A DNA stretch of 64,000 nt from Larus michahellis (taxonomy: Eukaryota; Chordata; Aves; Charadriiformes; Laridae): positions 169,024,678 to 169,088,677 of the forward strand of contig NC_133897.1 in assembly GCF_964199755.1 (NCBI RefSeq), given 5' to 3'. A model generated the notes under the pieces. It was not told the origin of the DNA and ran no database searches. It was given only the letters and a program-made list of their open reading frames with translations. Shown here piece after piece: positions 11,346 through 21,505 of this stretch (its first letter is position 1; every line of letters begins with the position of its first letter). A program made the position numbers and the translations under genes.

Positions 11346-12560
11346 CCTCCCATCCGGGATTTAGAGACATTGATGACATCTCCCCTACGCGGCCTTTTCT
11401 CCTGGCTGAAGAAACTCCCAGCTCTCTCAGATTCTCCTCAAGGGAAGGATGCTCCAGTCCCTTCAGCGTCTTGGTGGCCCTGCACTCGACTTGCTCCACC
11501 ACATCCATGGCCTTCAAAAACTCACAGAATCACTGAGGTTGGGAAAGACACTTAAGATCACTGATTCCATCCCTTAACCTAACACTACCAAGTGCCCCAC
11601 TAAAGCAAGTCCCTTGGGGCCAAGTCTACTGTCTTCTAGATACCTCCAGGGCTGGTGACTCAAACGCTTCCCTGGGAAGCCTATTCCAGTGCTTGACAAC
11701 CATTTCAGTGAAGACATTTTTCACCAGTGCCCATTACAGGGGGACGATCACTTCCATAGTCCTCCTGGACTCATGACTTTTGATACAGGCCACGATGCTA
11801 CTGGCCGCCTTGGGCTCCAGGGCACACTGCTGGCTCATACTCAGCTGGCTGTCAAACAACACCCCCAGCTCCTTTTCCAACGGGCAGCTTTCCAGCCGCT
11901 CTTCCCCAAGCCTGTAGCGTTGCATGGGGTTCTTGTGACCCAAGTGCAGGACCCGGCACTCAGCTTTTCTGAACCCCACACCATTGGCCTCCTCCCATCG
12001 ATCCAGCCTGTCCAGATCGCTCTCTAAAGCGTCTTACCCTCAAGCAGATCCACACACTCGCCCAACTTGGTGTTGCCTGCAAACATTCTGAGGGTACACT
12101 CGACCCCCTCGTCCAGGTCGTTCGTAAAGATACTAAAGAGAACCGGCCCCAGTACTCAGCCCTGGGGAACACCACCTGTGGTGGCAACAATCTGGATTTA
12201 CCTCCATTCACCTCTATGGGCCTGGCCATCCAGCCCGTTTTTTAGCCAGCAAAGTGTACGCCCGTCAGAGCCATGAGCAGGCAGTTTCTGCAGGACAACA
12301 CTCTTGGAAACTGTGTCAACGGCTTTACTAAAGTCCAGTTAACAACATCCACAGCCCTTCACTCATCCACCCACTAAGCGCGTCCCCTTGACATAGAAGG
12401 AGATCAGGTTAGGCAAGCAGGACCTGCCCTTCATAAAGCCATGCTGGCTGGGCCTCATCACCTGCTTGGCCTCTATGTGCCATACGAAGGCGATCAAGAT
12501 GATTAGCTCCATAACGTTTCCCAGCTCCCAGGTCAGAAAGACAGACCTTTCTCTCAGCTA
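11346..12560 (-). mobile_element. Two CR1 LINE fragments (11346-11525; 11527-12560)
   Basis: An ORF2 C-terminal piece (CRATKTLKGLEHPSLEE) is followed by a CR1 whose 3' tail starts at cacagaatcactgaggttgg. Its minus-strand RT is heavily broken (readable pieces: [24 protein letters not shown]). Confidence 0.85.
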
Positions 12561-12765
12561 CAAACTTACAAGCAATGGGGGCATCAAAGTGCCCACAGGG
12601 CACATCAACAGGGTGTGGCAGGCCTAAAGACAGGCTTAGCCAGCCACAAACGTGCCACGAGATGATGTCACTGGAGATACCCCACCTCTCCTACGCCTTG
12701 GCTGTGACTGCTGAATTCCCTAACACACAGCGTCCATGCACGTCCTCCAAAATACCTACTTGCAC
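12561..12765 (+). repeat. 5' flank of a decayed keratin cassette
   Basis: Homologous to cassette 5' flanks (ggcctaaagacaggcttagc; tgccacgagatgatgtcactg), leading into the promoter relic. Confidence 0.6.
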
Positions 12766-12975
12766 TTAAAAGCTACCACCAGGGCCAAGTGGACACATCC
12801 ACAAGACGACAACATGTAAACGGAGCGTTGTGGGAAGGAAAACACGCCCACCACAGCACTTGACAGGCTGTGGCATGAAAGAGATGCTTGCTCAAAAATG
12901 CAGTCATGCATGAAATCATGGCCTCAGCTCCGCACTCACGTGCTGCGTGCTTGCCTCCAACTCTCCTCAACAAGC
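12766..12975 (+). pseudogene. Relic keratin promoter and first exon without a gene
   Basis: ttaaaagctaccaccagggc, then aagtggacacatcc, gtgggaaggaaaacacg and ggctgtggcatgaaagagat follow the order of the live promoters. No cataaaag remains. The stretch ends in a first-exon-like ctctcctcaacaag that lacks a gtgag donor. No keratin coding sequence follows before the CR1 at 13168. A ttccag and an ATGGCC (13016) occur at roughly the expected spacing, but the frame stops after 10 codons and is not keratin-like. Confidence 0.65.
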
Positions 12976-13167
12976 TCCACCTTCCCTTTCTTCCAGTCAC
13001 ACACTGTGCAGAGAAATGGCCTCATCCATTGGCACTCGCCCCATGTAAACAACCCAAAGGCCCTGGCCCACCAGCCTCCCCTGCATGCCGATCCCACTCC
13101 CCCTCTGTCTCTTGACACACTCTCGGCCTCTCCAGGAACTCGCCTGCTTTTGCACGCTGCCTCATAC

Positions 13168-13625
13168 GCAATCATGGAGGCACTTGGGTTGGAAAAGACC
13201 CTGAACAATATTGACACCGTTCACCTATGACTATGAACTTCACAAAAGAAACATAGCCCTAAGTCCCACATCTACACGTCTTGTCATTACCTCCAGGGAT
13301 GGTGATTCAGCCACTTCCCGGAGGAGCCTCTTCCAGTGCTTCATAACCCTGCTGGGGATGACATTTTTCCCAGCATCCAAACTGAGCATCCCTATGCACC
13401 CTTTAAAGACGTTAATTCTTCTCCTATCACGTGTTACTCGGGATAAGAGACTGACACCTATCTCATTACCACCTCTTTTCAGGTGGGTGTAGTGAGCGAT
13501 AAGGCGTGCCCTCAGCCTTTTTCTTTCTGCAAACTAAACATGCCCAGTTCCCTAAACTGCTCCTAACAAGTCTTCTTCTCTAGATCCTTCACCAGCTTCG
13601 TTGCTCATCTTCAGATGTGTCGCGC
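13168..13625 (-). mobile_element. CR1 LINE 3' fragment
   Basis: Diverged CR1 3' end (aatcatggaggcacttgggt; gggatggtgattcagccac) with ORF2 C-terminal remnants on the minus strand. It lies where the body of the lost keratin gene would be expected. Confidence 0.7.
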
Positions 13626-13849
13626 CAGAGCCCAGGTTGCAAATTTGCCGGCCACAACTAAGGGGATCCCTACGCAAGAGCCAAGAGGAGCCTTTGGGGA
13701 GCACGACCAGCCTCCCAACAGCACAGGGCTGCCACGATAATGTCCTGCTCTCACAAACAGCCCTCCTCTGCCTGCTTCAACTGCCTCGGCCAGGGACGGA
13801 CCCAGCGGGGCACAAACCCAAACACGCAGCCTCCGTTCTCCCACCTACA
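13626..13849. other. Unassigned stretch
   Basis: Not recognised. It is moderately GC-rich with no convincing ORF, and recurs at about 38831-39055 in unit 2. Confidence 0.4.
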
Positions 13850-14192
13850 ACCTTAAAAACAAAAGGGGCACCAAGACAGCCACAGAGCACACCCAACAGG
13901 AAAGGCCATGCCCAAAGACAGGCTTAGTGAGCTGGCAGCAAGGCAGGGAAGGAACAAGCGCAATGCAAGGCGCAGCGCCTAATGCCTGGCCCCCCTCCAA
14001 AGCCCAGACCAGCCTGCCAGGGCTGCGAGGAAATGACGCCCCCTCTTCACAACGCACCCACAAACCACACCACACAACTGCCACGGCATGAACTCCCTGA
14101 TGACACCCCACCTCTCTTATGCTTTGGTCACGTCTTCTGACAACCCTGACGCGTGCCATCAACACAATGTTTAGGGCCTCTACTACTGGCAC
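13850..14192 (+). repeat. 5' flank of keratin cassette
   Basis: Same block as at 2616 (aaaggggcaccaagacagcc; ccacggcatgaactccctga). Confidence 0.7.
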
Positions 14193-14374
14193 TTAAAAGT
14201 TGCCGCCAGGGCACAGTGGACACATCATCAATAAGACAACATGAAATTGGAGAATTTCAGAAAACAAAGAACACAACCACGTCATTACTCGTGAGGCTGT
14301 GTCATGCAAATTTGTTTGTGGAAAACGCCATCATGCGCCAAGCCTGTCCCGCCCCTCCATGACCAGCATAAAAG
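14193..14374 (+). promoter_or_regulatory. Promoter of keratin gene at 14613
   Basis: cataaaag at 14367-14374 and GC box CCCGCCCCTCC. The upstream block has gtcatgcaaatttg where others have gcatgcaagagctg; this creates an octamer-like ATGCAAAT, shared only with the gene at 39824. Confidence 0.8.
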
Positions 14375-14434
14375 CCGGTCCAGCTCCTCTCTCCCTCACA
14401 CACTTCTCACACCTTCTCCTCCACACTCAACAAG

Positions 14435-14592
14435 GTGAGTCTAAACACCCTGACCCTCCTTCTCCTCACCCACCTGGCCCTTCTGCTCCAGCTCCCCACA
14501 GCCCCACACCAACCCTACACACTCCCTCGTCCTCTTCCAACACTGACCCTCAAACCCCCCACCCTCACCTTTCTCAACACCCTCTCTTCCAG
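14435..14592 (+). other. Short 5' UTR intron, keratin gene at 14613
   Basis: gtgagt donor at 14435, ttccag acceptor ending at 14592; 158 bp, about 50 bp shorter than the introns at other positions. Confidence 0.85.
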
Positions 14593-14612
14593 GCACCCTC
14601 CACACCACACAC

Positions 14613-14945
14613 ATGGCCTGCAACGACCTCTGCGGACCCTGCGGACCCACCCCGCTGGCTAACAGCTGCAACGAGCCCTGCGTCAGGCAGTGCGAGGCCT
14701 CCCGCGTCATCATCCAGCCTTCCACCGTGCAGGTCACCCTGCCAGGACCCATCCTCACCTCCTTCCCCCAGAGCACCTTTGTCGGATCCTCCGCATCCGC
14801 TGCCGTGGGCAATGAACTCAGCGCCCAGGGAGTGCCCGTCTCCTCCGGCGGCTTCGGCTTCGGCCTCGGCTATGGCTACGGCCTCGGCTACGGCTTGGGA
14901 GGCCTGGGCTGCTTCAGCGGCAGAAGAGGCTGCTACCCCTGCTAA
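14613..14945 (+). CDS. Feather beta-keratin, long-tail form, 110 aa
   Basis: Third gene of unit 1 and the only copy with 110 residues. The Gly/Tyr tail has six extra residues ([19 protein letters not shown]), a gain of GY/GL repeats from tandem ggc-tac/ggc-ctc codons. Cysteines are at 3, 7, 10, 19, 23, 27, 100, 107 and 110. Core variants are Ile33, Gln40 (TVQVTLPG) and Phe56 (STFVG); the end reads [11 protein letters not shown]. The counterpart at 39824 has the normal length. Confidence 0.95.
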   Translation: MACNDLCGPCGPTPLANSCNEPCVRQCEASRVIIQPSTVQVTLPGPILTSFPQSTFVGSSASAAVGNELSAQGVPVSSGGFGFGLGYGYGLGYGLGGLGCFSGRRGCYPC

Positions 14946-15345
14946 GGGCCCTCACCACCACCCCTGACAAAACCCTGACAGCCTGGAAGCCACGGTACTG
15001 ATGGAGGACACATCCTTGGCTCTTTCCTAGCACATAGACCTGCTGTCCACGCATCTTTATCTCAAGGCTCCAAGGAAGAGGGATGGGGACAGTCCTTCTC
15101 TTCTCCCACTTCCTTCTTTGCAGTTCAACTTCTGCTATATCCACTACTCTCCGCTGCAAACACAATCTGACAAGCCAGAGCCCAACAACGAGCTCCACTG
15201 TGCAACTCCCGCTGTGGGGCAGGAAGACCTTGCTGCTCTGGCAAGATCTCTCTCACACAAGGGAGCTTGGATGGTGGTCACCCTACCTGCAACTCTGACT
15301 AGCTCCCTTGCACTTGGCATTCCTGCCTTTGCATTCTTTTCCATC

Positions 15346-15351
15346 AATAAA
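15346..15351 (+). terminator. Polyadenylation signal, keratin gene at 14613
   Basis: AATAAA about 401 nt after the stop (ccatcaataaagttct). Confidence 0.8.
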
Positions 15352-15369
15352 GTTCTCCTGCATTCCACC

Positions 15370-16015
15370 TGAGATGCCTCAGTTTCCTTTTTTGTCACAA
15401 GGCTCTTCCAGCCTCACTCAACACAAAGCCACAGCTACAGAGACCATCGCGGTGGGTGGAAAAGGGCCACAGGGCCGGTCTTAGGAACTATGGCCCCAGC
15501 AACAACCACAGCACAGAGCAGCACAGGGGGGCTTCCAGAACCTGACACAAGCCCTTCACTTACCCAAAGGCTTGGACATATTAACACACTTCCAACCAAG
15601 GCTCTGACACAAGCTCCCCATGCCAGCACGCACTTCACCAACTCTCTTCCGCAGCATGACCCTCTCACCAGCACAGCAGGCAGAATCACAGCAAACACAA
15701 TCATTCACTGCACAAGGAGTCTCTGGAGACCATCTACTTCAACAAAACCCGTTCAAAGAGAGTCAACTCAAGCAGGCACTCCACAGCCTTGTCCAGTCAG
15801 GGTTTCAGTATCTCCAAGGATGAAGTCTCCAACACCTCTCTCTACAACCCCTTTTCACCTGTTAGACCACAGTCACGGTCATACTGAAAAAGGCTGGCCT
15901 TCTCTTCCATGGAAGTGGCACGTCTTTTCAGCTTTTCTCATTCCCCATGCCTCGGCCATGGGCACTCATGACAAGAGTCTGACTCCCCTCTCCTCGTTCC
16001 CTCCTGACATCGCTT
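15370..16015 (-). repeat. 3' flank with ancient CR1 3' end
   Basis: Shared flank; ancient CR1 end at about 15682-15960. It forms the left arm of an inverted repeat with 17823-18444. Confidence 0.7.
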
Positions 16016-16595
16016 CACCTGCGATAGAGTTGACTTTCTCACTAGCAGCTGGTAGACGGCTAGGTTGTGCATGTGGGATGAGAATGGCATTGAGAGCCCA
16101 CTACTCTTTCTGGTTGTTGCTAAGCGCTCAAGGCCTTTTCTGCTCCTCACACTGCCCTGCCAGCGAGTAGGCTGGGAGTGCACAAAAAGCTGGGAAGTGA
16201 CACGGCCAGGACAGCTGACCCCAACTGACCAAATGATAGTCCATGCCAGGTGAAGGCGTGCTCGGTATATAATGCATGGCAAAGATGAAAGGACGGTGTA
16301 ATAAACGGACGTACGGCGTTTGTCTTTCCAAATAACTGATGTGCATCATGGAGCCCTTCTTTCCTGGAGACATGGCTGAACACCTGCATTCCAATGGGAA
16401 GTATTCAAAGAATTCCTTGGTTTCTTTGATGCCACTCATGGCTTTTGCTCTACCTACAGAACTATTTCTACCTCAGCACACGCATTTTTTCACTTTTCCT
16501 CTTCTGATTCTCTTCCCCATCCTGCCGAGGGGGAAGCGAGCGAGCGGCTGCATGGTTCTCAACGCTCGCTGGGTTTGCACCACTGAAACTCCCAT
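16016..16595 (+). mobile_element. ERVL-like solo LTR (fossil)
   Basis: Landmarks as at 1041, including gcgatagagttgactttctc, tcaaggccttttctgctcct and gcgagcgagcggctgcatgg. No internal genes. Confidence 0.75.
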
Positions 16596-16786
16596 CTGGG
16601 ATTTAGAGACATTGATAACAGCTCATCAATGAACGTGGCCTTGCCTCCTGGCTGAGAAACCTCCCAGCTCTCTCTGCTTCTCCTCAATGAAGGATGCTTC
16701 AGTCCCTTCAGCATCTGGGTGGCCCTGCACTCCCCTTGCTCCACTAAGTCCATGGCCTTCCAGAAATCACAGAATCATTGAGGTTG
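16596..16786 (-). mobile_element. CR1 fragments: ORF2 end plus start of a second CR1 tail
   Basis: Minus-strand ORF2 C-terminal remnant, then cacagaatcattgaggttg, the 3' tail of a CR1 that resumes at 16979 beyond an inserted LTR. Confidence 0.7.
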
Positions 16787-16978
16787 TGTTTTGGGGGAAT
16801 GCCAGCTGGCAACAAAGAACCATGCGGCCACTCCTTCACTGCTCCCACAGCTGTGAGATGTGGGGGAGAATCGGAAGAAAGAGGGAAAACTCACGGCTTG
16901 AGATAAAGGCAGTTTAACAGAACAGCAGACGATAGAGGAAATCAAGAACAACAGAACTTACAGAGGAATGTACAAAAA
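16787..16978 (-). mobile_element. Partial ERVL-like solo LTR inside a CR1 (fossil)
   Basis: tgttttgggggaatgccagc marks one LTR end on the minus strand. Only part of the LTR is present here; the unit 2 copy at 41978-42360 looks whole. Confidence 0.75.
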
Positions 16979-17360
16979 ACGATTGTGACTCAACCATTTC
17001 CCTGGCCAGCCTCTTCCAGCACTTCACAACCCTGTCGGAGAAGACATTTTTCATACGATCAACCCAGAGTCTCGCTTGGTGAAAAATGAGGCCATTTCCT
17101 CTTGTCCTATCACCTGAAACACACCACGATGCTACTGGCCTTCTTGGACACCAGGGCACACTGCTTGCTCATACTCAGCTGGCTGTCAAACAACACCCCC
17201 AGCTCCTTTTTCACCGGGCAGCTCTCCAGCCGCTCTTCCCTGAGCCTGTAGCGTTACAAGGAGTTGTTGTGACCCAAGTGCAGGACCCCAGCACTTGTTG
17301 AACCTCATACCATTGGCCTCAGCCACTTGATCCAGCTTCTCCACATACAACTTGTGCATT
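16979..17360 (-). mobile_element. CR1 LINE fragment
   Basis: Continues the CR1 interrupted by the LTR (gtgactcaaccatttccctg; gacccaagtgcaggacccc). It ends at the inversion junction at 17360/17361. Confidence 0.75.
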
Positions 17361-17822
17361 GAGAGAAAGACAGTTTAATAAGGAGAGCAAAAGCTGTTCA
17401 CGCAAACAAAGCAAATCAAGGAATTCCTTCACTACTTCCCATGGGCAGGCAGGAGTTCAGCTGCCTGCAGGAAAGCAGGGCTCCATGATGCGTGATGTTT
17501 CTTGGGAAGACCAATGTCATAACTCCAAGAGTGCCTCCCGCCTTCTTTGTTCTTCCCCCAGCATTATGTATTGAGCATAATGTCATACGGCACGGACTAT
17601 CCCTTTGGTGAGTTCTGGTCAGCTGTGCTGGCTGTGTCTCCTCCCAGCTTTTTGTGCCCTCCCAGCCTACTTGCTGGCAGGGTGGTGTGAGGAGCAGAAA
17701 AGGCCTTGAGTGCTTAGCAAGAACTGAAAACAGTAGCGGGCTGTCAATAGCATTCTCATCCCAAATGCAAAACAGAGCACCCTACCAGCTGCCAGGAAGG
17801 GAGTCACTTCTATCCCAGCTGA
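17361..17822 (-). mobile_element. Inverted ERVL-like solo LTR (fossil)
   Basis: Reverse complement of the LTR family at 16016 (gaaagacagtttaataagg; ggtggtgtgaggagcagaaa). This is the left edge of the inverted keratin block. Confidence 0.75.
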
Positions 17823-18444
17823 AACCTTACTAAGGAGGGAATGAGGAGAGGGGAGTCAGACTCTTCTCTCAGGTGCCCACAACCAGGGCAAGTGATGATG
17901 GAGAAAGATGAAAAGAGGCGCCTTTTCCTTGGAAGAGAAGGCATGCTGTTTTCAGCGTGAGTGTGGTCAAAGATTGGAACCGGTTGCGCAGAGAGGCGTT
18001 GGACCTTCCATCCTTGGAAATACTGAAGACCTGTGTGGACATGGTTGCGGAGAGCCTGCTTGAGCTGACACTGTTTGAGCAGGTTCGGTTGAAGTAGAGG
18101 ATGTCCAGAGGTTCCTTGGGCAGTCAATGATTCTCGTTGCTGTGATTCTGCCTGCTGTGCTGGCCACAGGGTCATGCTGGGGAAGAGAGCTGGCAAAGTG
18201 TGTGCTGCCATGGGGAGCTTGTGTCAGAGGCTGCAGTAGAAGTGCATTAGCATGTGCAAGCCTTTGTTTGGTCAAGTGAAGGGCTTGTGTCACGTTCTGG
18301 AAACCGCCCTGTGCTGCTCTGTGCTGCTGTTGTAGCTGGGGACATACTTCCTAAGAGAGGTCCTCTTGCCTTTTTACACCCACTGTGATGGTGCGTGGAG
18401 CCCTGTCACTGTGCCGGCTGCAGTTGGGAGCAACTGGAGACAAG
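17823..18444 (+). repeat. Inverted 3' flank with ancient CR1 3' end
   Basis: Reverse complement of the 3' flanks at 10185 and 15370. The ancient CR1 now reads on the plus strand, at about 17880-18150. Confidence 0.7.
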
Positions 18445-18819
18445 TGTCCTGGTTTGAGGTAAAACAGAACCAATTTTCTGGTTTGTATTTTTACGTTTTA
18501 GCTGGGCCTCTTCTAACTGACTAAACCGGGAAATTAACAGCATATTGTTTAGAAAGTGTTCACTCTCACTGAGTGACAAGACCTGATTATACCAAGGAAT
18601 GGTACGCAGAGACGCTCTCGCTTAGACTTATCCCTATAACAAGCGAGGTCAGCTAACTTCGTTATTTGCCTCGTTAGAGGGTCAGAAGTGGAAAAGCATA
18701 GAAGGGTGACACCTGTAAGGAGGAGCGGACAGGACAGGTCCTCTTATCTCTTCCTCTCCTCTCTTTGGGAAGGGGGGACATCTGTCATTGTGATTGGCCA
18801 ATCCGGCCAAAACCACGGA
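18445..18819 (+). mobile_element. LTR-like element, distinct family (fossil)
   Basis: Starts tgtcctggtttgaggtaaaa, an avian endogenous-retrovirus LTR type different from the other LTRs here, and is relatively AT-rich. It is present only in the inverted cassette of each unit. The right edge is approximate, set where keratin 3' flank resumes. Confidence 0.55.
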
Positions 18820-18860
18820 AGGAGAAAGCGAAGGCATCTCAGTTTTGGATGCAGGAGAAC

Positions 18861-18866
18861 TTTATT
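18861..18866 (-). terminator. Polyadenylation signal, keratin gene at 19292
   Basis: tttatt on the plus strand (AATAAA on minus), about 426 nt after the stop. Confidence 0.8.
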
Positions 18867-19291
18867 GAGGCAAAGCAGTGCACAGGCAGGAATGCCAAGT
18901 GGAAGGGAGCCAGTCTGAGCTGCAGGTAGGCTGACCTTCATTCGAGGTCGCTTGTGAGAGAAGATCTTGCCAGAGCATCAAGGTCTTCCTGGCTGGGAGG
19001 GGAAATGGCACCCTGGAGGTCTTTGAGTTGTCAGCAAGTGTTTGCAGCAGAGTGTAGTGGACATAGCCGAAGGGGCGATGCAAAGAAGGAAGTGGGAGAA
19101 GAGGAGGAGGTACATGGGCCATGGTTGCAGACAGCTTGGGCTTGCCCCTTCCCTCCTCCCTTGCTTGGTGTCTTGAGAGGAGGAGCCATGGACGATACAA
19201 TCCTGTGCCAGCAACTACCTAGAAGTGCGTCTTCAATGCAAGCCGTGGCTTGTGCCAGGGTGGCTGGTGCCAGGGTTAGTGGCGATGGCCC

Positions 19292-19606
19292 TTAGCAGGG
19301 GTAGCAGCCTCTTCTGCCACCGTAGCAGCCAAGGCCTCCCAAGCCGTAGCCGTAGCCGAAGCCGAAACCGCCAGAGGAGATGGGCACTCCCTGGGCGCTG
19401 AGTTCATTGCCCACGGCAGCGGATGCAGAGGATCCGACGGCGGTGCTCTGGGGGAAGGAGGTGAGGATGGGTCCTGGCAGGGTGACCTGCACGGCGGGAG
19501 GCTGGATGACGACGCGGGAGGCCTCGCACTGCCTGACGCAGGGCTCGTTGCAGCTGTTAGCCAGTGGGGTGGGTCCGCAGGGTCCGCAGAGGTCGTTGCA
19601 GGCCAT
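19292..19606 (-). CDS. Feather beta-keratin, 104 aa, reverse orientation
   Basis: Only minus-strand gene of unit 1. Nine cysteines as in the gene at 3427. The N-terminus is [10 protein letters not shown], the core has Pro37-Ala38-Val39-Gln40 (PPAVQV) and STAVG, and the tail is [12 protein letters not shown]. The protein is identical to that of 44789; the two coding sequences differ at two synonymous third positions. It lies inside the inverted block 17361-21505 with its own promoter, intron and poly(A) signal, so the whole cassette turned, not just the coding exon. Confidence 0.95.
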   Translation of the reverse strand: MACNDLCGPCGPTPLANSCNEPCVRQCEASRVVIQPPAVQVTLPGPILTSFPQSTAVGSSASAAVGNELSAQGVPISSGGFGFGYGYGLGGLGCYGGRRGCYPC

Positions 19607-19626
19607 GTGTGTGGTGTGGAGGGTGC

Positions 19627-19835
19627 CTGGAAGAGAGGGTGTGGAGAAAGGTGAGGGTCATGGGCGTGTGAGGGTCAGTGTTGGAAGAGGACGAGGGAGT
19701 GTGGAGGGCTGGTGTGGGGCTGTGGGGAGTGTGGCAGTAAGGAGGCGTGAGGGCTGCTGAGGCTGTCGGCACAGCATGGTGGAGGAGAGGTGCCAGGTGG
19801 GTGAGGAGAAGGAGGGTCAGGGGGTTGTGGCTCAC
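19627..19835 (-). other. 5' UTR intron, keratin gene at 19292
   Basis: On the minus strand, caag|gtgag at 19835 and ttccag|gcacc at 19627; 209 bp. Confidence 0.85.
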
Positions 19836-19898
19836 CTTGTTGAGGGTGGAGGAGGCGGCGTGAGGAGAAGTGTGTGAGGGAGAGAGGCACTGGGCCGG

Positions 19899-20082
19899 CT
19901 TTTATGCTGGTCCTGGAGGGGCGGGACAGGCTTGGCGCATGACTTTTTTTTCACCAAGCAGCTCTTGCATGGTACAGGCACTCAAGTAATGACATGGGGT
20001 GTGTCTTCCTTCCCACAACAGTCCCTTTTCATGTCATCCTCTTGAGGTCGTCTCCATTTGGCCCTGGCAGCAGCTTCTAAGT
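19899..20082 (-). promoter_or_regulatory. Promoter of keratin gene at 19292
   Basis: cttttatg at 19899-19906 (cataaaag on minus) with GC box CCCGCCCCTCC next to it. Confidence 0.8.
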
Positions 20083-20414
20083 GAGTGTAGGTAGTTGGGA
20101 GGGTTTGGATGGATGCTGTGTCACGGAATTCAGCAGACGCCACCAAAGCATAGAGAGGTCGGGTGTCTTCAGTGAGGTCATCCCACGGCAGTCCTGTGGT
20201 GTGGTTTGTGGTTGCGTTTTGAAGAGGGGGCCTCATTTTCTTGCAGCCCTGCCAGGGTGGTTGAAACTTTGATGGTGTTGCAGGCGTGAGGTGCTGCCCC
20301 TTCCATGGCATTCGCTCCCTCCCTGCGCTTCTGCCAGCTCACTCAGCCTGTCTTTAGGCCTGGCCTTTCTCCCTGCATGTGTTCTGTGGGTGTCTTAGTG
20401 TTTCTCTTCTTTGA
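20083..20414 (-). repeat. Inverted 5' flank of keratin cassette
   Basis: Reverse complement of the 5' flank at 2616/13850 (gaagagggggcctcattttc; tgtctttaggcctggcc). Confidence 0.65.
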
Positions 20415-20550
20415 GGGCTTGGTACAAAGGCGTTTTACAAAGCATGAGGGAAAGGCCGTGGATGTTGGTAACCTGGGCTTTAGAAAAGTGTTTCATGCCA
20501 TTTCCCACAGCATTCTGCTGGAGAAACTGCCGGCTTATGCCTCGGATCGG
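20415..20550 (+). mobile_element. CR1 fragment, inverted (plus strand)
   Basis: Plus-strand translation [27 protein letters not shown] (20-residue core GKAVDVGNLGFRKVFHAISH) recalls CR1 RT motif A. Its orientation is opposite to the other CR1s, as expected from the inversion. Confidence 0.7.
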
Positions 20551-20850
20551 GGTCCAGAAAAGCAAGGCTTCATGACGCGTCCTGTTTTCTTGGGAATAGA
20601 AACCTCATAACACCAAACGTCCACCTGTTCTTTCTTCTTCCCCAGCATTTTATACTGAGCATGATGTCATATGGCATGGACTATCCTTTTGGTCAGCTAG
20701 GGTCAGCTGTATGGGCCATGTCACCTCCAAAGTTCTTGCGCACTGCCAGCCTACTTGCTGGTTGGGCGGTATGAGGAGCAGAAAAAGCCTTGAGTACTTA
20801 CAACAACCAAAACCTCTAATGGGCTGTTGACAGCATTCTCACCCCAAATG
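20551..20850 (-). mobile_element. Partial inverted ERVL-like LTR (fossil)
   Basis: cagcattttatactgagcat and gcggtatgaggagcagaaaa match the LTR family in reverse. Confidence 0.7.
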
Positions 20851-21505
20851 CAAGGGAGTCGGACTCTTCCCATGGGCACCCACGGCCAGGGAATGTGTTA
20901 ATGGAGAAAGATGAAAAGTTGTGCCATTTCCTTGGAAGAGGAGGCAAGCCTTTTTCAGCATGAGGCTGGTCAAGCAGTGGGAAAAAGATTGCACTGGGAG
21001 GTGTTGGAGTCTCCAACCTTGGAGATAGTGAAAACCTGACTGGATGTGGTCCTTTAGAGCCTGCTGGAGGCGACCCCTTTGAGAAGTTTAGGTTGAAGTA
21101 GATGATGTCCAGAGGTTCCTTATGCAGTCGATGATTCTGTTTGCTGTGATTCTGCCTGCTGTGCTGGCCAAGGGGTGGTGCTGGGGGAGAGAGTTAGTGA
21201 AGTGTGTGCTGCCATGGGGAGCCTTTGTCAGAATGGTGGTTCAAAGTGCCTTAGTATTGCAAAGGCTTTGTTTGGTCAAGTGGAGGGCTTGTGTCAGGTT
21301 CTGGAAGCCCCCCTGTGCTGCCCTGTGCTGCTGTTCTTGGGGACATACTTCCTAAGAGGGGTCCTGTAGCCCTTTTCGCACTCACCCCAGTTGCCTCCCG
21401 AGCCCTGGCTTTGTGTTGCATGAGGTTGGAAGAGCCTTGGGAAAAGAAAGGAAGTGGAGGCATCTCATGCTGGGATGCAGAACTTTAACGAGTTTATTGC
21501 CAAAA
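20851..21505. pseudogene. Inverted 3' end of a lost keratin cassette
   Basis: Reverse complement of a cassette 3' flank (ancient CR1 at about 20870-21150, then cataggaagtatg-type flank) down to the poly(A) region: gaagtggaggcatctcatgc and a tttatt at 21493. No keratin gene or 3' UTR body follows; instead there is unassigned sequence. It marks a second inverted gene that no longer exists. Confidence 0.6.

Noticed and set aside
13016-13048. ATGGCC start after a ttccag at the promoter relic, as a surviving keratin exon
   Set aside because: The frame stops after 10 codons and shows no keratin residues beyond the first two.
19380-19760. Antisense ORFs of about 100-140 codons over the keratin exons, such as 19380-19760 (+), 3388-3810 (-) and 22257-22637 (-)
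   Set aside because: They mirror the conserved, stop-poor GC-rich keratin codons and intron. No promoter or start context of their own.
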